42,227 bases of DNA. It comes from Paenirhizobium naphthalenivorans (GTDB taxonomy: Bacteria > Pseudomonadota > Alphaproteobacteria > Rhizobiales > Rhizobiaceae). The notes beneath the pieces are model-generated. The model worked only from the letters and a program-made list of their open reading frames with translations, searched no databases and was not told where the DNA came from. The stretch covers positions 1 to 42,227 of the forward strand of contig NZ_BJZP01000031.1 of the NCBI RefSeq assembly GCF_007992095.1. Direction: 5' to 3'. Position numbers and translations under genes: made by a program. This document shows positions 23,666 through 32,137 of this stretch, one piece after another. Every line of letters starts with the position of its first letter. The stretch's first letter is position 1.

Positions 23666-24103
23666 ATGCGTGTAATGGTGATGGTGAAGGCCACGGAAGA
23701 CAGCGAAGAAGGCATCATGCCCTCGACCGACCTGTTCGAGGCGATGGGCAAGTTCAACGAGGAACTGGCCAATGCCGGGATCATGCTGTCGGGCGACGGT
23801 TTGAAGCCGTCGAAGCTCGGCAAGCGGGTTGCGTTCGATGGCGCCAGCCGCCGGGTGATCGACGGTCCTTTCGCCGAGACGCGGGAACTGGTCGCCGGCT
23901 ACTGGATCTGGGAGGTCAAGGACATGGCCGAGGCGGTCGAATGGGTCAAGCGCTGCCCTAATCCGATGCCCGGGCCGAGCGAGATCGAGATCCGACCGTT
24001 CTACGAGATGGCGGATTTCGCCGAGATCGCCTCGCCCGAGGGACAGGCGAGCCATGACCGCGCCGGCGAAAAGGTGGCCGCGCGCGACGGCAAGGCCGGT
24101 TGA
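23666..24103 (+). CDS. YciI-family (DGPF) protein (145 aa)
   Basis: It is a YCII-related protein with the characteristic D-G-P-F motif at residues 66-69 (RVIDGPFAETRELVAGYW). The fold is ferredoxin-like; family members are small cytoplasmic proteins, mostly uncharacterised, with one enzyme-like histidine/aspartate site in YciI itself. AGGAGAATGAGAA precedes the ATG. It is the first gene of a three-gene operon ending in an ECF42-type sigma factor. DGPF proteins are the standard genomic partners of that sigma group, so it is probably a target of the sigma factor. Confidence 0.92.
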   Translation: MRVMVMVKATEDSEEGIMPSTDLFEAMGKFNEELANAGIMLSGDGLKPSKLGKRVAFDGASRRVIDGPFAETRELVAGYWIWEVKDMAEAVEWVKRCPNPMPGPSEIEIRPFYEMADFAEIASPEGQASHDRAGEKVAARDGKAG

Positions 24104-24129
24104 GCCCGGATCGGCAGAAGGGAACCGCC

Positions 24130-24552
24130 ATGACAAGGATGATCTTCGTCAACCTGCCGGTGCGCGACCTCGCCGCGTCGCAGGCCTTCTATGAAGGCCT
24201 CGGCGGCACGCTCAACCCGATGTTCTCGGACGCAGAGGCCAAGTGCCTGCTGTTCTCCGAGGCGATCGGCGTGATGCTGCTGACGCATGAGCGCTACGGG
24301 CAGTTCACCAGCCGGCCGATCGGCGATGCCAAGGCCCAGAGCCAGGCGCTGCTGGCGCTCAGCGTCGAGACGCGCGACGGCGTCGATGCGGTCCTCGGCG
24401 CGGCCGTGGCCGCCGGCGGCAGAGCCGACCCCAACCCCATCCAAGACCTCGGCTTCATGTATAGCCGCTCAGTTGAGGACCCCGACGGCAATGTTTGGGA
24501 GATCCTGTGGATGGACCCGGCGGCGGCGACAGGTGGGCCGCCGGACGCCTAA
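24130..24552 (+). CDS. VOC-family (glyoxalase/bleomycin-resistance fold) protein (140 aa)
   Basis: The start NLPVRDLAASQAFYEGLG and the end YSRSVEDPDGNVWEILWMD are the two halves of the paired beta-alpha-beta-beta-beta fold of the VOC superfamily; a metal-type glutamate sits in WEILW. The size and motifs resemble the lactoylglutathione-lyase-like proteins found next to ECF42 sigma genes. The substrate is unknown. AAGGGA upstream selects the ATG at 24130 rather than 24100. It lies 26 bases after the YciI gene and 90 before the sigma gene. Confidence 0.9.
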   Translation: MTRMIFVNLPVRDLAASQAFYEGLGGTLNPMFSDAEAKCLLFSEAIGVMLLTHERYGQFTSRPIGDAKAQSQALLALSVETRDGVDAVLGAAVAAGGRADPNPIQDLGFMYSRSVEDPDGNVWEILWMDPAAATGGPPDA

Positions 24553-24642
24553 ACGGAGCTATGCGGCAGGCAGGATTGCGGCTCTGGTCACGGTCAACAC
24601 CGGCCGTTGACTGAACCCGCTGAGCCCGCATACTGCCGCCGC

Positions 24643-25911
24643 ATGGAGACATCCGAAGCGCACAGGACGGCGGAGACCGTCTTTCGCATGGAACGGGCCC
24701 GGCTGATCGCCGGGCTCGCCCGGATCGTGCGCGATGTCGGCCGGGCCGAGGAACTGGCGCAGGATGCGCTGGTCGCGGCGCTCGACCGTTGGCCGACGAG
24801 CGGTATCCCAGACAATCCGGCTGGATGGCTGATGGCCACGGCCAAGCGACGTGCCATCGACACCATCCGTCGCGCGCGCATGATGGAGCGTAAGCATGCC
24901 GAGATCGGCCGGGATCTGGAACTCGAACAGGACAGCACGATCGACGCGATCGAGGCGACCATGGACGATGACATCGGCGACGAACGCCTCGGCCTGATCT
25001 TCACTGCCTGCCACCCGCTGCTTTCGATGGATGCGCGCGTGGCGCTGACGCTGCGCCTCATCGGCGGGCTAACAACGGACGAGATCGCCCGGGCCTTCCT
25101 GTCGAGCGAGACGACGATCGCCCAGCGGATCGTGCGCGCGAAGAAGAGCCTCGCCAACGCCGGCATCGCCTACGAGGTGCCGCGCGGTGCCGACCGCGAC
25201 GCGCGTCTCGCCTCGGTGCTGGAAGTCGTCTACCTGATCTTCAACGAGGGCTATGCGGCGAGCGCCGGCGAAGACGCGATCCGCCCGCAACTCTGCGCCG
25301 AGGCCATGCGGCTTGGCCGCATTCTCGCCGATCTCGCTCCCGACGAACCGGAAGTGCACGGACTGCTGGCGCTCATGGAAATCCAGTCGTCGCGGCTTAT
25401 CGCCCGCAACGGGCCGGACGGCGTGCCGCTGACGCTCGAGACGCAAAACCGGGCGCGCTGGGACCAGTTGCTCATTCACCGGGGGTTCGCGGCGCTGGAG
25501 CGCGTCCGTGCGCTCGGCGAAGAAGACGGCCCTTACGCCCTGCAGGCGGCGCTGGCGGCCTGCCACGCCCGCGCCCGACGCTTCGAGGACACGGACTGGC
25601 GGATGATCGCCGGGCTCTACGACCGGCTGCTCACCGTCCTGCCCTCCCCCGTGGTGGCACTCAACCGGGCCGTCGCCCATGCGATGGCATTTGGGCCGGA
25701 AACGGGGCTGGCGCAGCTGGATATGCTGGAGGACGAGCCGGCACTCAAGGGCTACGCGCCGATGGCCGCCGCGCGGGGCGATTTCCTGCTGCGGGCCGGA
25801 CGGCTGTCGGAGGCGCGGGTCGCGTTCGAGCGGGCGGCGGAACTCAGTGGCAATGCCGGAGAACGGGCGTTTCTGCTCGACCGGGCTCAGGCTTGCGCAA
25901 CAATGGGGTGA
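24643..25911 (+). CDS. ECF42-type RNA polymerase sigma factor with long C-terminal domain (422 aa)
   Basis: Residues about 10-78 form the sigma-2 region (RMERARLIAGLARIVRD, EELAQDALVAALDRW, ATAKRRAIDTIRR). Residues about 115-165 form sigma-4 with a helix-turn-helix (LTLRLIGGLTTDEIARAFL, TIAQRIVRAKKSL). The remaining 250 residues are helical and TPR-like (LIFNEGYAAS, HGLLALMEIQSSR, ARxAFERAAEL). This extension and the absence of an anti-sigma gene are typical of the ECF42 group, in which the extension itself is required for activity. The genes upstream (DGPF, VOC) are the usual partners. I chose the ATG at 24643; a TTG at 24607 would add 12 residues. Confidence 0.93.
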   Translation: METSEAHRTAETVFRMERARLIAGLARIVRDVGRAEELAQDALVAALDRWPTSGIPDNPAGWLMATAKRRAIDTIRRARMMERKHAEIGRDLELEQDSTIDAIEATMDDDIGDERLGLIFTACHPLLSMDARVALTLRLIGGLTTDEIARAFLSSETTIAQRIVRAKKSLANAGIAYEVPRGADRDARLASVLEVVYLIFNEGYAASAGEDAIRPQLCAEAMRLGRILADLAPDEPEVHGLLALMEIQSSRLIARNGPDGVPLTLETQNRARWDQLLIHRGFAALERVRALGEEDGPYALQAALAACHARARRFEDTDWRMIAGLYDRLLTVLPSPVVALNRAVAHAMAFGPETGLAQLDMLEDEPALKGYAPMAAARGDFLLRAGRLSEARVAFERAAELSGNAGERAFLLDRAQACATMG

Positions 25912-25955
25912 AGGTCTGGAAGGTGGACGACAAGCCTGACCAGAAGCCTGCCGCC

Positions 25956-26930
25956 TCATTCTCCAATAGTTACATAGTAAGAAGGCATGCCATAAGACGC
26001 AAATAGCTGCACTCTAACGGCAGCCATGGTCTTTCCTTGCCAACGCATCTCACCAACTTCGATTTCGTGGAGGCTTTCCGTCGCTAACCGTTTCCGCCGC
26101 CACAAACACCCTACGTTTGCGAAGTGACCCGTTGCAGGATTGCCCGGAGGGAAGTCGGTGCGCACAAAATCAACCACGGTCGGATTGAAGGTGTCAAACC
26201 CAAAGTAATGCGTTCCATAGACCACCGCGATCTTGGCAATCATCTGACAGAATCGTACCAAGTCGATTGACTGTGATGAGAATCCTTCAAGATCGTATTG
26301 TCTCAGATATTTTGGCTCCGCATTAACATTGAAAACTTGGAAGTTGAACAAGTCGTCAGAGTGCGGTGAGCGGCGACTATATGACGATGCGGGGTAAAGA
26401 TTCGGCATTACCAGGATTGTCGGATAGTGCCTAAGCGGAATGAACTCCCGACGGGAAATCTCTCTCCCGATATCGAGCGGGAAATTTGTCCTCTCCAATA
26501 TCCCACCCTTTCCCTTCAGAACAAGCGCTCTTCGGACGGGGCCGAACATCGACGCTGCGATAGATGACTCAAAATCGGAGGTCGTTCTTTGACAATCAAA
26601 ACAAGAGGAGGCAGCCAGCTCCAGACCGGCACCTAGAAACTCCGGGATGACGTGCTCACTCGTCAGGTTGAGTCGCCGTCCGCAAGCATCCTGCTGGCGT
26701 CGACAATAGACACAGCGTCCTAAAGCTGGAAGAACTTCCCTTCTCTTGATTGCAGGAAGAACGTGAGTGTGCCTACCTTCGAACTCCCCTTCTTGAAAAA
26801 TCCGGAAAGCCTGAGGTCTCTTGGGTGCGTAATCGAGCTTCCCGATGGGCGGCAAATTGCTCAGATCCCGCCACGCAAATTTGACGTATCGAGTTGGCTC
26901 TCGGTCGGTCGGTGGATCACCAAGCATCAT
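25956..26930 (-). CDS. HNH-endonuclease-like protein (324 aa)
   Basis: The central region has an HNH-type zinc site: C-x2-C at residues 73-76 (CVYC), the S-E-H-V-I-P-E-F-L-G segment with His93, and a second C-x2-C at 110-113 (CFDC). This layout is that of HNH nucleases (C-x2-C, E-H-x-x-P, C-x2-C). The rest, including RHYPTILVMPNLYPA and a C-terminal YGMPSYYVTIGE, I do not recognise. The substrate and any partner are unknown. The start is uncertain: two ATGs lie at 26930 and 26927, without a strong ribosome site. Base composition is clearly lower in GC than its neighbours, which suggests acquisition. It lies between the sigma operon and the ribosomal terminator. Confidence 0.75.
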   Translation of the reverse strand: MMLGDPPTDREPTRYVKFAWRDLSNLPPIGKLDYAPKRPQAFRIFQEGEFEGRHTHVLPAIKRREVLPALGRCVYCRRQQDACGRRLNLTSEHVIPEFLGAGLELAASSCFDCQRTTSDFESSIAASMFGPVRRALVLKGKGGILERTNFPLDIGREISRREFIPLRHYPTILVMPNLYPASSYSRRSPHSDDLFNFQVFNVNAEPKYLRQYDLEGFSSQSIDLVRFCQMIAKIAVVYGTHYFGFDTFNPTVVDFVRTDFPPGNPATGHFANVGCLWRRKRLATESLHEIEVGEMRWQGKTMAAVRVQLFASYGMPSYYVTIGE

Positions 26931-27083
26931 TTCTATCGTACTCGCGCGTACCTCGAGGTGGCCATGATGCCGTCGAAAAAGGGACGCCAGTCCCAACCCG
27001 CCGTTTATATTACAAAAAGACTGCTTCGATACCCCCCGAGGATAGTAGCGCGACTTACGACACGCAACTCCCCAACTTCGCAC

Positions 27084-27113
27084 AAAAAAGCCGAGTGATC
27101 GCTCACCCGGCTT
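27084..27113 (-). terminator. Intrinsic terminator at the end of the ribosomal cluster
   Basis: On the minus strand AAGCCGGGTGA pairs with TCACTCGGCTT (one mismatch) around a 4-base loop and is followed by TTTTTT. It lies about 30 bases after the rplQ stop. Confidence 0.88.
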
Positions 27114-27143
27114 TTCAATGGCATTTCCCTCGCGGGAAGAACC

Positions 27144-27566
27144 TTACGCTGCTTCAGCTTCGGCTTCGGCGGCAACGCGGGCCTTGTCGGCTGCGCCCTT
27201 GGCATCGACGTCGCGCTCGACGAACTCGATGACAGCCATGGCGGCATTATCGCCCTGGCGGAAGCCAGCCTTCATGATGCGCAGGTAGCCACCGTTGCGG
27301 GTGGCGTAACGCGAAGCGATGGCGTCGAACAGCTTCTTTACGGCGTCGACGTCACGGATCTGCGAGATGGCCTGACGACGAGCGTGCAGGTCACCGCGCT
27401 TGCCGAGGGTGACCAGCTTTTCGACGATCGGGCGAATTTCCTTCGCCTTCGGCAGGGTGGTGACGATCTGCTCATGGGTGATGAGCGAAGCAGCCATGTT
27501 GGCGAACATCGCCTTACGATGGCTGGCGGTACGGTTCAGCTTGCGACCGGCTTTCTGGTGGCGCAT
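27144..27566 (-). CDS. rplQ: 50S ribosomal protein L17 (140 aa)
   Basis: L17 sits near the peptide exit side of the large subunit. The N-terminus MRHQKAGRKLNRTASHR and the internal EIRPIVEKLVTLGKRGDLHARR are diagnostic. The C-terminus has an Ala/Glu-rich extension usual for alphaproteobacteria. AAGGAGAATAGC precedes the ATG. It is the last gene of the cluster; a 120-base gap containing hairpins separates it from rpoA. Confidence 0.97.
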   Translation of the reverse strand: MRHQKAGRKLNRTASHRKAMFANMAASLITHEQIVTTLPKAKEIRPIVEKLVTLGKRGDLHARRQAISQIRDVDAVKKLFDAIASRYATRNGGYLRIMKAGFRQGDNAAMAVIEFVERDVDAKGAADKARVAAEAEAEAA

Positions 27567-27655
27567 TGCTATTCTCCTTCTACGCAGGCTCCCGCTCTAT
27601 GCGGCGGCCCTGCCGTTTCCTGACACATACAGGCATCCGCCTGCAGTTTGACTGG

Positions 27656-27679
27656 AAAGGCAGAGGTGAACCTGCCTTT
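27656..27679 (-). terminator. Terminator-like hairpin between rpoA and rplQ
   Basis: AAAGGCAG (27656-27663) and CTGCCTTT (27672-27679) form a perfect 8-bp stem eight bases after the rpoA stop codon. On the minus strand the T residues are part of the stem. A second small hairpin (CAGGC/GCCTG, 27630-27643) follows. It may be an attenuator or an mRNA processing and stability element. Confidence 0.5.
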
Positions 27680-27686
27680 TTGTTTC

Positions 27687-28697
27687 TTAGTATTGGTCTT
27701 CGTAGCGCTTGGCGAGATCTTCGATGTTCTCGGGCGGCCATGCCGGCACTTCCATGCCGAGGTGCAGGCCCATGGAAGCGAGAACTTCCTTGATTTCGTT
27801 CAGCGACTTGCGGCCAAAGTTCGGAGTGCGGAGCATTTCTGCTTCGGTCTTCTGAATGAGGTCGCCGATGTAGACGATGTTGTCGTTCTTCAGGCAGTTG
27901 GCCGAACGGACCGAAAGCTCGAGCTCGTCGACCTTCTTGAGGAGGGCCGGGTTAAACGCGAGTTCGGTGACGGCTTCCTCTTCGACTTCCTTCTGCGGCT
28001 CGTCGAAGTTGACGAACACACCGAGCTGGTCCTGAAGAATGCGAGCGGCGAAAGCGACTGCATCTTCACCGGTGATCGAACCGTCGGTCTCAATGGTCAT
28101 GGTCAGCTTATCGTAGTCGAGAACCTGTCCTTCGCGGGTGTTTTCCACCTTGTAGGACACCTTCTTGACCGGCGAGTAGAGGCTGTCGACCGGGATAAGG
28201 CCAATCGGAGCATCTTCCGCGCGGTTACGATCGGCCGGAACATAGCCCTTGCCGTTGGCGACGGTGAATTCCATGCGGATTTCAGCGCCCTCGTCGAGGG
28301 TGCAGATCACATGGTTCGGGTTGAGGATTTCGATATCGCCAACCGTCTGAATGTCACCGGCGGTCACAACGCCCGGCCCCTGTTTGCGCACGACCATGCG
28401 CTTGGGATCATCGCCGTCCATCTTGATGGCGATTTCCTTAATGTTGAGCACGATGTCGGTCACGTCTTCCCGGACGCCCGGGATCGACGAGAACTCATGC
28501 AGAACGCCATCGATCTGGACGGCGGTGACGGCACCACCACGCAGCGACGACAAGAGCACGCGACGCAACGCGTTGCCGAGCGTCAGGCCGAAACCGCGTT
28601 CCAGCGGCTCGGCGACGAGGGTCGCCTTGGTGCGGCCGGACGAGGTGAACTCGACCTTGTTCGGCTTGATCAGTTCCTGCCAGTTTTTCTGAATCAT
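27687..28697 (-). CDS. rpoA: RNA polymerase alpha subunit (336 aa)
   Basis: The N-terminal domain dimerises and seeds polymerase assembly; GFGLTLGNALRRVLLSS is the conserved assembly motif. The C-terminal domain (about 250-320) contains LELSVRSANCLKN and NFGRKSLNEIKEVL, which contact UP-element DNA and activators. The start at MIQKNWQELIKPNK is the alphaproteobacterial norm. It lies between rpsK and rplQ as in the alpha operon, except that rpsD is missing from the cluster, as is usual in this class. Confidence 0.98.
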   Translation of the reverse strand: MIQKNWQELIKPNKVEFTSSGRTKATLVAEPLERGFGLTLGNALRRVLLSSLRGGAVTAVQIDGVLHEFSSIPGVREDVTDIVLNIKEIAIKMDGDDPKRMVVRKQGPGVVTAGDIQTVGDIEILNPNHVICTLDEGAEIRMEFTVANGKGYVPADRNRAEDAPIGLIPVDSLYSPVKKVSYKVENTREGQVLDYDKLTMTIETDGSITGEDAVAFAARILQDQLGVFVNFDEPQKEVEEEAVTELAFNPALLKKVDELELSVRSANCLKNDNIVYIGDLIQKTEAEMLRTPNFGRKSLNEIKEVLASMGLHLGMEVPAWPPENIEDLAKRYEDQY

Positions 28698-28756
28698 TAT
28701 TATACCTTCCGTTCGTCGCCACCATCCAATCGTGGCTACCGAGCTAACACCGAGAG

Positions 28757-28772
28757 GAGCGCCTCGGCGCTC
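28757..28772 (-). terminator. Hairpin between rpsK and rpoA
   Basis: GAGCGCC-TC-GGCGCTC is a perfect 7-bp dyad in the 95-base gap after rpsK. There is no clean T-run, so its role as terminator, processing site or RNA structure is uncertain. Confidence 0.35.
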
Positions 28773-28792
28773 ATCAGTGGGATGAAAGATGA

Positions 28793-29182
28793 TCAGACGC
28801 GACGCTTCTTGCGCGGGCGGCAACCATTGTGCGGGATCGGGGTCACATCGCGGATCGAGGTGATCATGAAGCCTGCGGCCTGCAGAGCGCGCAAAGCGGA
28901 TTCACGACCGGAACCCGGGCCGCAAACTTCCACTTCGAGCGACTTCATGCCGTGTTCCTGCGCCTTCTTGGCAGCATCTTCGGCAGCAATCTGGGCAGCA
29001 AACGGGGTCGACTTGCGCGAGCCCTTGAACCCCTTGGCACCAGCAGACGACCAGGCGATAGCATTGCCCTGCGCGTCGGTAATGGTGATCATGGTGTTGT
29101 TGAACGTCGAGTTGACGTGGGCAACGCCCGACGAGATATTTTTGCGTTCGCGACGGCGTACGCGGGTGGCTTCCTTGGCCAT
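28793..29182 (-). CDS. rpsK: 30S ribosomal protein S11 (129 aa)
   Basis: S11 forms part of the platform of the small subunit near the E-site mRNA. NTMITITDAQGNAIAWSSAG, KGSRKSTPFAAQIAAE and the tail IPHNGCRPRKKRRV are family hallmarks. The length is typical. It is separated from rpsM by a 134-base gap with a terminator-like hairpin. Confidence 0.98.
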   Translation of the reverse strand: MAKEATRVRRRERKNISSGVAHVNSTFNNTMITITDAQGNAIAWSSAGAKGFKGSRKSTPFAAQIAAEDAAKKAQEHGMKSLEVEVCGPGSGRESALRALQAAGFMITSIRDVTPIPHNGCRPRKKRRV

Positions 29183-29260
29183 AACTTCCCTTTCATTGAT
29201 CTAAACACCGCCGTAATTCCAGCGGCTACACCGGAAAGGGCCACAAGCAGCCCCTTACCA

Positions 29261-29296
29261 AACTCAAAGAAGGCCGGCACTGACGCGCCAGCCTTC
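29261..29296 (-). terminator. Terminator-like hairpin between rpsM and rpsK
   Basis: GAAGGCCGGC (29269-29278) and GCCAGCCTTC (29287-29296) make a 10-bp stem with one G-U pair on the minus-strand RNA and an 8-base loop, followed by TTTGAGTT. It begins about 20 bases after the rpsM stop, inside what should be one operon. Confidence 0.6.
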
Positions 29297-29316
29297 CATC
29301 CGGAGCAAACCGGAAA

Positions 29317-29685
29317 TTACTTCTTCTTACCAGCAATCGCCTTTGCCGGACCCTTGCGAGTACGAGCATTGGTGTGGGTGCGCTGACCACGAACCGGCAG
29401 ACCACGACGGTGGCGCAGACCACGGTAGCAGCCAAGGTCCATCAGACGCTTGATGTTCATCGCGGTGTCGCGACGAAGATCGCCCTCGACCTGGTAATCA
29501 CGGTCGATAGTTTCGCGGATTGCCAAAACTTCGGCATCCGTGAGCTGATGAACGCGACGCTCAGCCGGAATACCGACCTTCTCGACGATTTCAGCAGCGA
29601 ATTTCGGACCAATCCCGTGAATGTAGGTCAGCGCAATAACAACGCGCTTTGCCGTCGGGATGTTGACGCCAGCGATACGTGCCAC
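29317..29685 (-). CDS. rpsM: 30S ribosomal protein S13 (122 aa)
   Basis: S13 in the head of the small subunit contacts L5 and the P-site tRNA. The protein starts with GTG, giving (M)ARIAGVNIPTAKRV, preceded by AAGGAGAATAGGC; the upstream ATG in frame is not family-like. YIHGIGPKFA, DLGCYRGLRHRRGLPVRGQRT and the basic tail are diagnostic. A 228-base gap to adk contains a candidate promoter. Confidence 0.97.
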   Translation of the reverse strand: MARIAGVNIPTAKRVVIALTYIHGIGPKFAAEIVEKVGIPAERRVHQLTDAEVLAIRETIDRDYQVEGDLRRDTAMNIKRLMDLGCYRGLRHRRGLPVRGQRTHTNARTRKGPAKAIAGKKK

Positions 29686-29851
29686 GCCTATTCTCCTTGC
29701 GTTCCAGTTGCCATCCGGCAAGTGGTGTCTCGTTACACGGCCATTGACGGCCGCAATTACAAATCAGGTTCTCAACAGATCAAAACGATCGAACCCGGTC
29801 CTCCCGAAGGAAGAACGCGCCGATCGCATAATTGTCGCGAGTTGGCGCGCT

Positions 29852-29879
29852 ATTTAGCGGAATCAATTGCCGAAAGCAA
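29852..29879 (-). promoter_or_regulatory. Candidate internal promoter upstream of rpsM
   Basis: On the minus strand TTGCTT (29874-29879) and CTAAAT (29852-29857) are spaced by 16 bases, in the 228-base gap between adk and rpsM. It would drive rpsM-rpsK-rpoA-rplQ separately from secY-adk, with a leader of about 160 bases. Confidence 0.35.
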
Positions 29880-29913
29880 CCGGTTCCGCGAAGATTCTTG
29901 AAACCCGCCAAAC

Positions 29914-30564
29914 TCAAAGCTTGGCGAGAATAGCCTCGATGTCAGCCGTGACGGCATCGATATCCGCCATGCCGTCGACCGACTTCAGCAAGCCCTTGGC
30001 ATAATAGTAACCAATCAACGGTGACGTCTTCTTGTAATAGTCTTGAAGACGAGTGGTCATCGTCTCGGCATTGTCATCCGGACGCCGCTTGAACTCCGTC
30101 GAGCCGCACTTGTCACAGACGCCGTCAACCTTCGGCTTCTGCAGCCGGTCGTGATAGCCGGTGCCGCACTTGGCACAGGTATAGCGACCGGAGACGCGAT
30201 CGACGAGAACCGAATCATTGACCTGCAGTTCGATAACCACATCCAGATGCAGGCCCTTGGAAGCCAGCATAGCCTCGACCGAATCAGCCTGCACCAAGGT
30301 GCGCGGATAACCATCGAGAATGAAACCCTTGGCGCAATCCGGCGCGTCGATGCGTTCGGAAACGATCGCGTTGACGATGTCATCGGAAACCAGGTTCCCG
30401 GCATCCATCACCGCTTTGGCCCGTTTGCCAACTTCGGTTCCGGCACTCACCGCCGCGCGAAGCATATCTCCGGTCGACAGTTGCGGAATACCATACTTCT
30501 CAACGATACGCTGGGCTTGGGTACCCTTCCCCGCACCCGGCGGCCCCAGTAGAATAAATCTCAT
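29914..30564 (-). CDS. adk: Adenylate kinase (216 aa)
   Basis: It interconverts ATP + AMP with two ADP in the cytoplasm. The P-loop GPPGAGKGTQ is at residues 7-16 and the AMP-binding stretch LSTGDMLRAAV follows; FILDGYPRT is the second signature. The lid domain has a CAKC ... CDKC zinc site (about residues 130-153), so this is the long, metal-containing lid form. Its start overlaps the secY stop by 4 bases, as in most spc operons. Confidence 0.98.
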   Translation of the reverse strand: MRFILLGPPGAGKGTQAQRIVEKYGIPQLSTGDMLRAAVSAGTEVGKRAKAVMDAGNLVSDDIVNAIVSERIDAPDCAKGFILDGYPRTLVQADSVEAMLASKGLHLDVVIELQVNDSVLVDRVSGRYTCAKCGTGYHDRLQKPKVDGVCDKCGSTEFKRRPDDNAETMTTRLQDYYKKTSPLIGYYYAKGLLKSVDGMADIDAVTADIEAILAKL

Positions 30565-31901
30565 CGTCCCCTCTTTCCTCCACGCAACTTCGACTTCTTG
30601 ATCAGGCCCTCGTATTGCTGGGCAATCAGGTGACCCTGAATCTGTGCTACAGTATCAAGGGTGACGCTGACAACAATCAAAAGCGAAGTACCACCAAGGG
30701 CTAATGGCACGCCGGTGTTGGCGACCAGGATCTCGGGGAGGATGCAGACGAAAACGAGATAGAGCGCGCCGACCAAGGTAATACGCGTCAGAACGTAGTC
30801 GATGTATTCCGCAGTGCGGTCGCCAGGGCGAATACCCGGGATGAAGCCACCGTGTTTCTTCAGATTGTCGGCGGTGTCCTTCGGATTGAAGACGATGGCC
30901 GTGTAGAAGAAGGCAAAGAAAGCGATGAGCGCGGCGTAGAGCGCCATGTAGAGCGGCCGGCCGTGGCCGAGCGACGACACGATCATGGTCGCCCATGCTG
31001 GCAAGGTCGACGTACCGGCAAAGCCCGCGGCGGTCGCCGGCAGCAGCAGCAACGACGATGCGAAAATCGCCGGAATGACGCCGGAGGTGTTGAGCTTCAG
31101 CGGCAGGTGCGAGGTGTCGCCCTGGAACATGCGATTGCCGACCTGGCGCTTCGGATACTGGATCAGCAAGCGGCGCTGCGCACGCTCGACGAAGACGATC
31201 AGCGCGATAACGCCGATCGCCATGACGATGACGGACAGAATCAGCACTGTGGACAGCGCGCCTGTACGGCCAAGTTCGAGCGTCCCGGCGACGGCCGTGG
31301 GCAGGCCAGCGGCGATGCCGGCGAAGATGATCAGTGAAATGCCGTTGCCAATGCCGCGCGAAGTGATCTGCTCACCGAGCCACATCAGGAACATCGTACC
31401 GCCAAGCAGCGTCACAACGGTGGAAATGCGGAAGAACCAGCCCGGATCGGCAACCAAGCCCTGACCGCTCTCAAGACCGACGGCAATGCCATAGGCCTGA
31501 AGGGTACCAAGCAGCACCGTGCCGTAGCGGGTGTACTGGTTGATGATCTTGCGGCCCTGCTCGCCTTCCTTCTTCAACTGCTCGAGCGCCGGAATGACCG
31601 AGGTCATCAGCTGCACGATAATCGAAGCGGAAATATACGGCATGATGCCTAGTGCAAAGATCGCCATGCGGGCGACGGCGCCGCCGGAAAACATGTTGAA
31701 AAGCCCCAGAATACCGCCCGACTGCCCCTGGAAGGCAGCGGCGTAGGCCTCTGGGTTGAGGCCGGGCAGCGGAATGTGAGTGCCCAAGCGATAGACAAGC
31801 AAGGCGGCCAGCGTGAACCACAGACGCTTCTTGAGATCCTCCGCCTTGGCGAAGGTCGAGAAGTTGAGGTTCGAGGCCAATTGTTCCGCTGCAGAAGCCA
31901 T
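30561..31901 (-). CDS. secY: Protein translocase channel subunit SecY (446 aa)
   Basis: SecY is the ten-helix inner-membrane channel of the Sec translocon. The start MASAAEQLASNLN and the first helix LWFTLAALLVYRLGTHIPLPG are typical. The pore and plug region (GGILGLFNMFSGGAVARMAIFALGIMPYISASIIVQL), the C5 loop RFQ/KRQVGNRMFQGD and the helix-9 region GFIPGIRPG are present. The leader from rplO is 236 bases, unusually long for the spc operon, and contains a strong terminator near rplO. Confidence 0.98.
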   Translation of the reverse strand: MASAAEQLASNLNFSTFAKAEDLKKRLWFTLAALLVYRLGTHIPLPGLNPEAYAAAFQGQSGGILGLFNMFSGGAVARMAIFALGIMPYISASIIVQLMTSVIPALEQLKKEGEQGRKIINQYTRYGTVLLGTLQAYGIAVGLESGQGLVADPGWFFRISTVVTLLGGTMFLMWLGEQITSRGIGNGISLIIFAGIAAGLPTAVAGTLELGRTGALSTVLILSVIVMAIGVIALIVFVERAQRRLLIQYPKRQVGNRMFQGDTSHLPLKLNTSGVIPAIFASSLLLLPATAAGFAGTSTLPAWATMIVSSLGHGRPLYMALYAALIAFFAFFYTAIVFNPKDTADNLKKHGGFIPGIRPGDRTAEYIDYVLTRITLVGALYLVFVCILPEILVANTGVPLALGGTSLLIVVSVTLDTVAQIQGHLIAQQYEGLIKKSKLRGGKRGR

Positions 31902-32090
31902 GAAATTCTCCGCAAAACCAAATCCGGAGGCGTAGATACGCCGGAGCCGGTGGCTATCGTCCAATGTTTTTAAGAAAACCGGGCGTTCGCGAGATTGCGC
32001 TGCAATCGCATGCCTCACCCTTGTTTTCCAGAATATCCCGGAAGACGAAACGACGTCACTCCGTCCTGGGATCGTGAGGCTCACATATGG

Positions 32091-32126
32091 GAGCAAAATC
32101 GCCCGGTGTGAAGCACCCCGGGCGAT
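32091..32126 (-). terminator. Strong intrinsic terminator between rplO and secY
   Basis: On the minus strand ATCGCCCGG and CCGGGCGAT (plus 32118-32126 and 32098-32106) form a perfect 9-bp stem with an inner GTG/CAC step, followed by TTTTG. It starts 12 bases after the rplO stop. It is the most convincing of the internal hairpins in this cluster. Confidence 0.8.
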
Positions 32127-32137
32127 CTATTCAAGAC

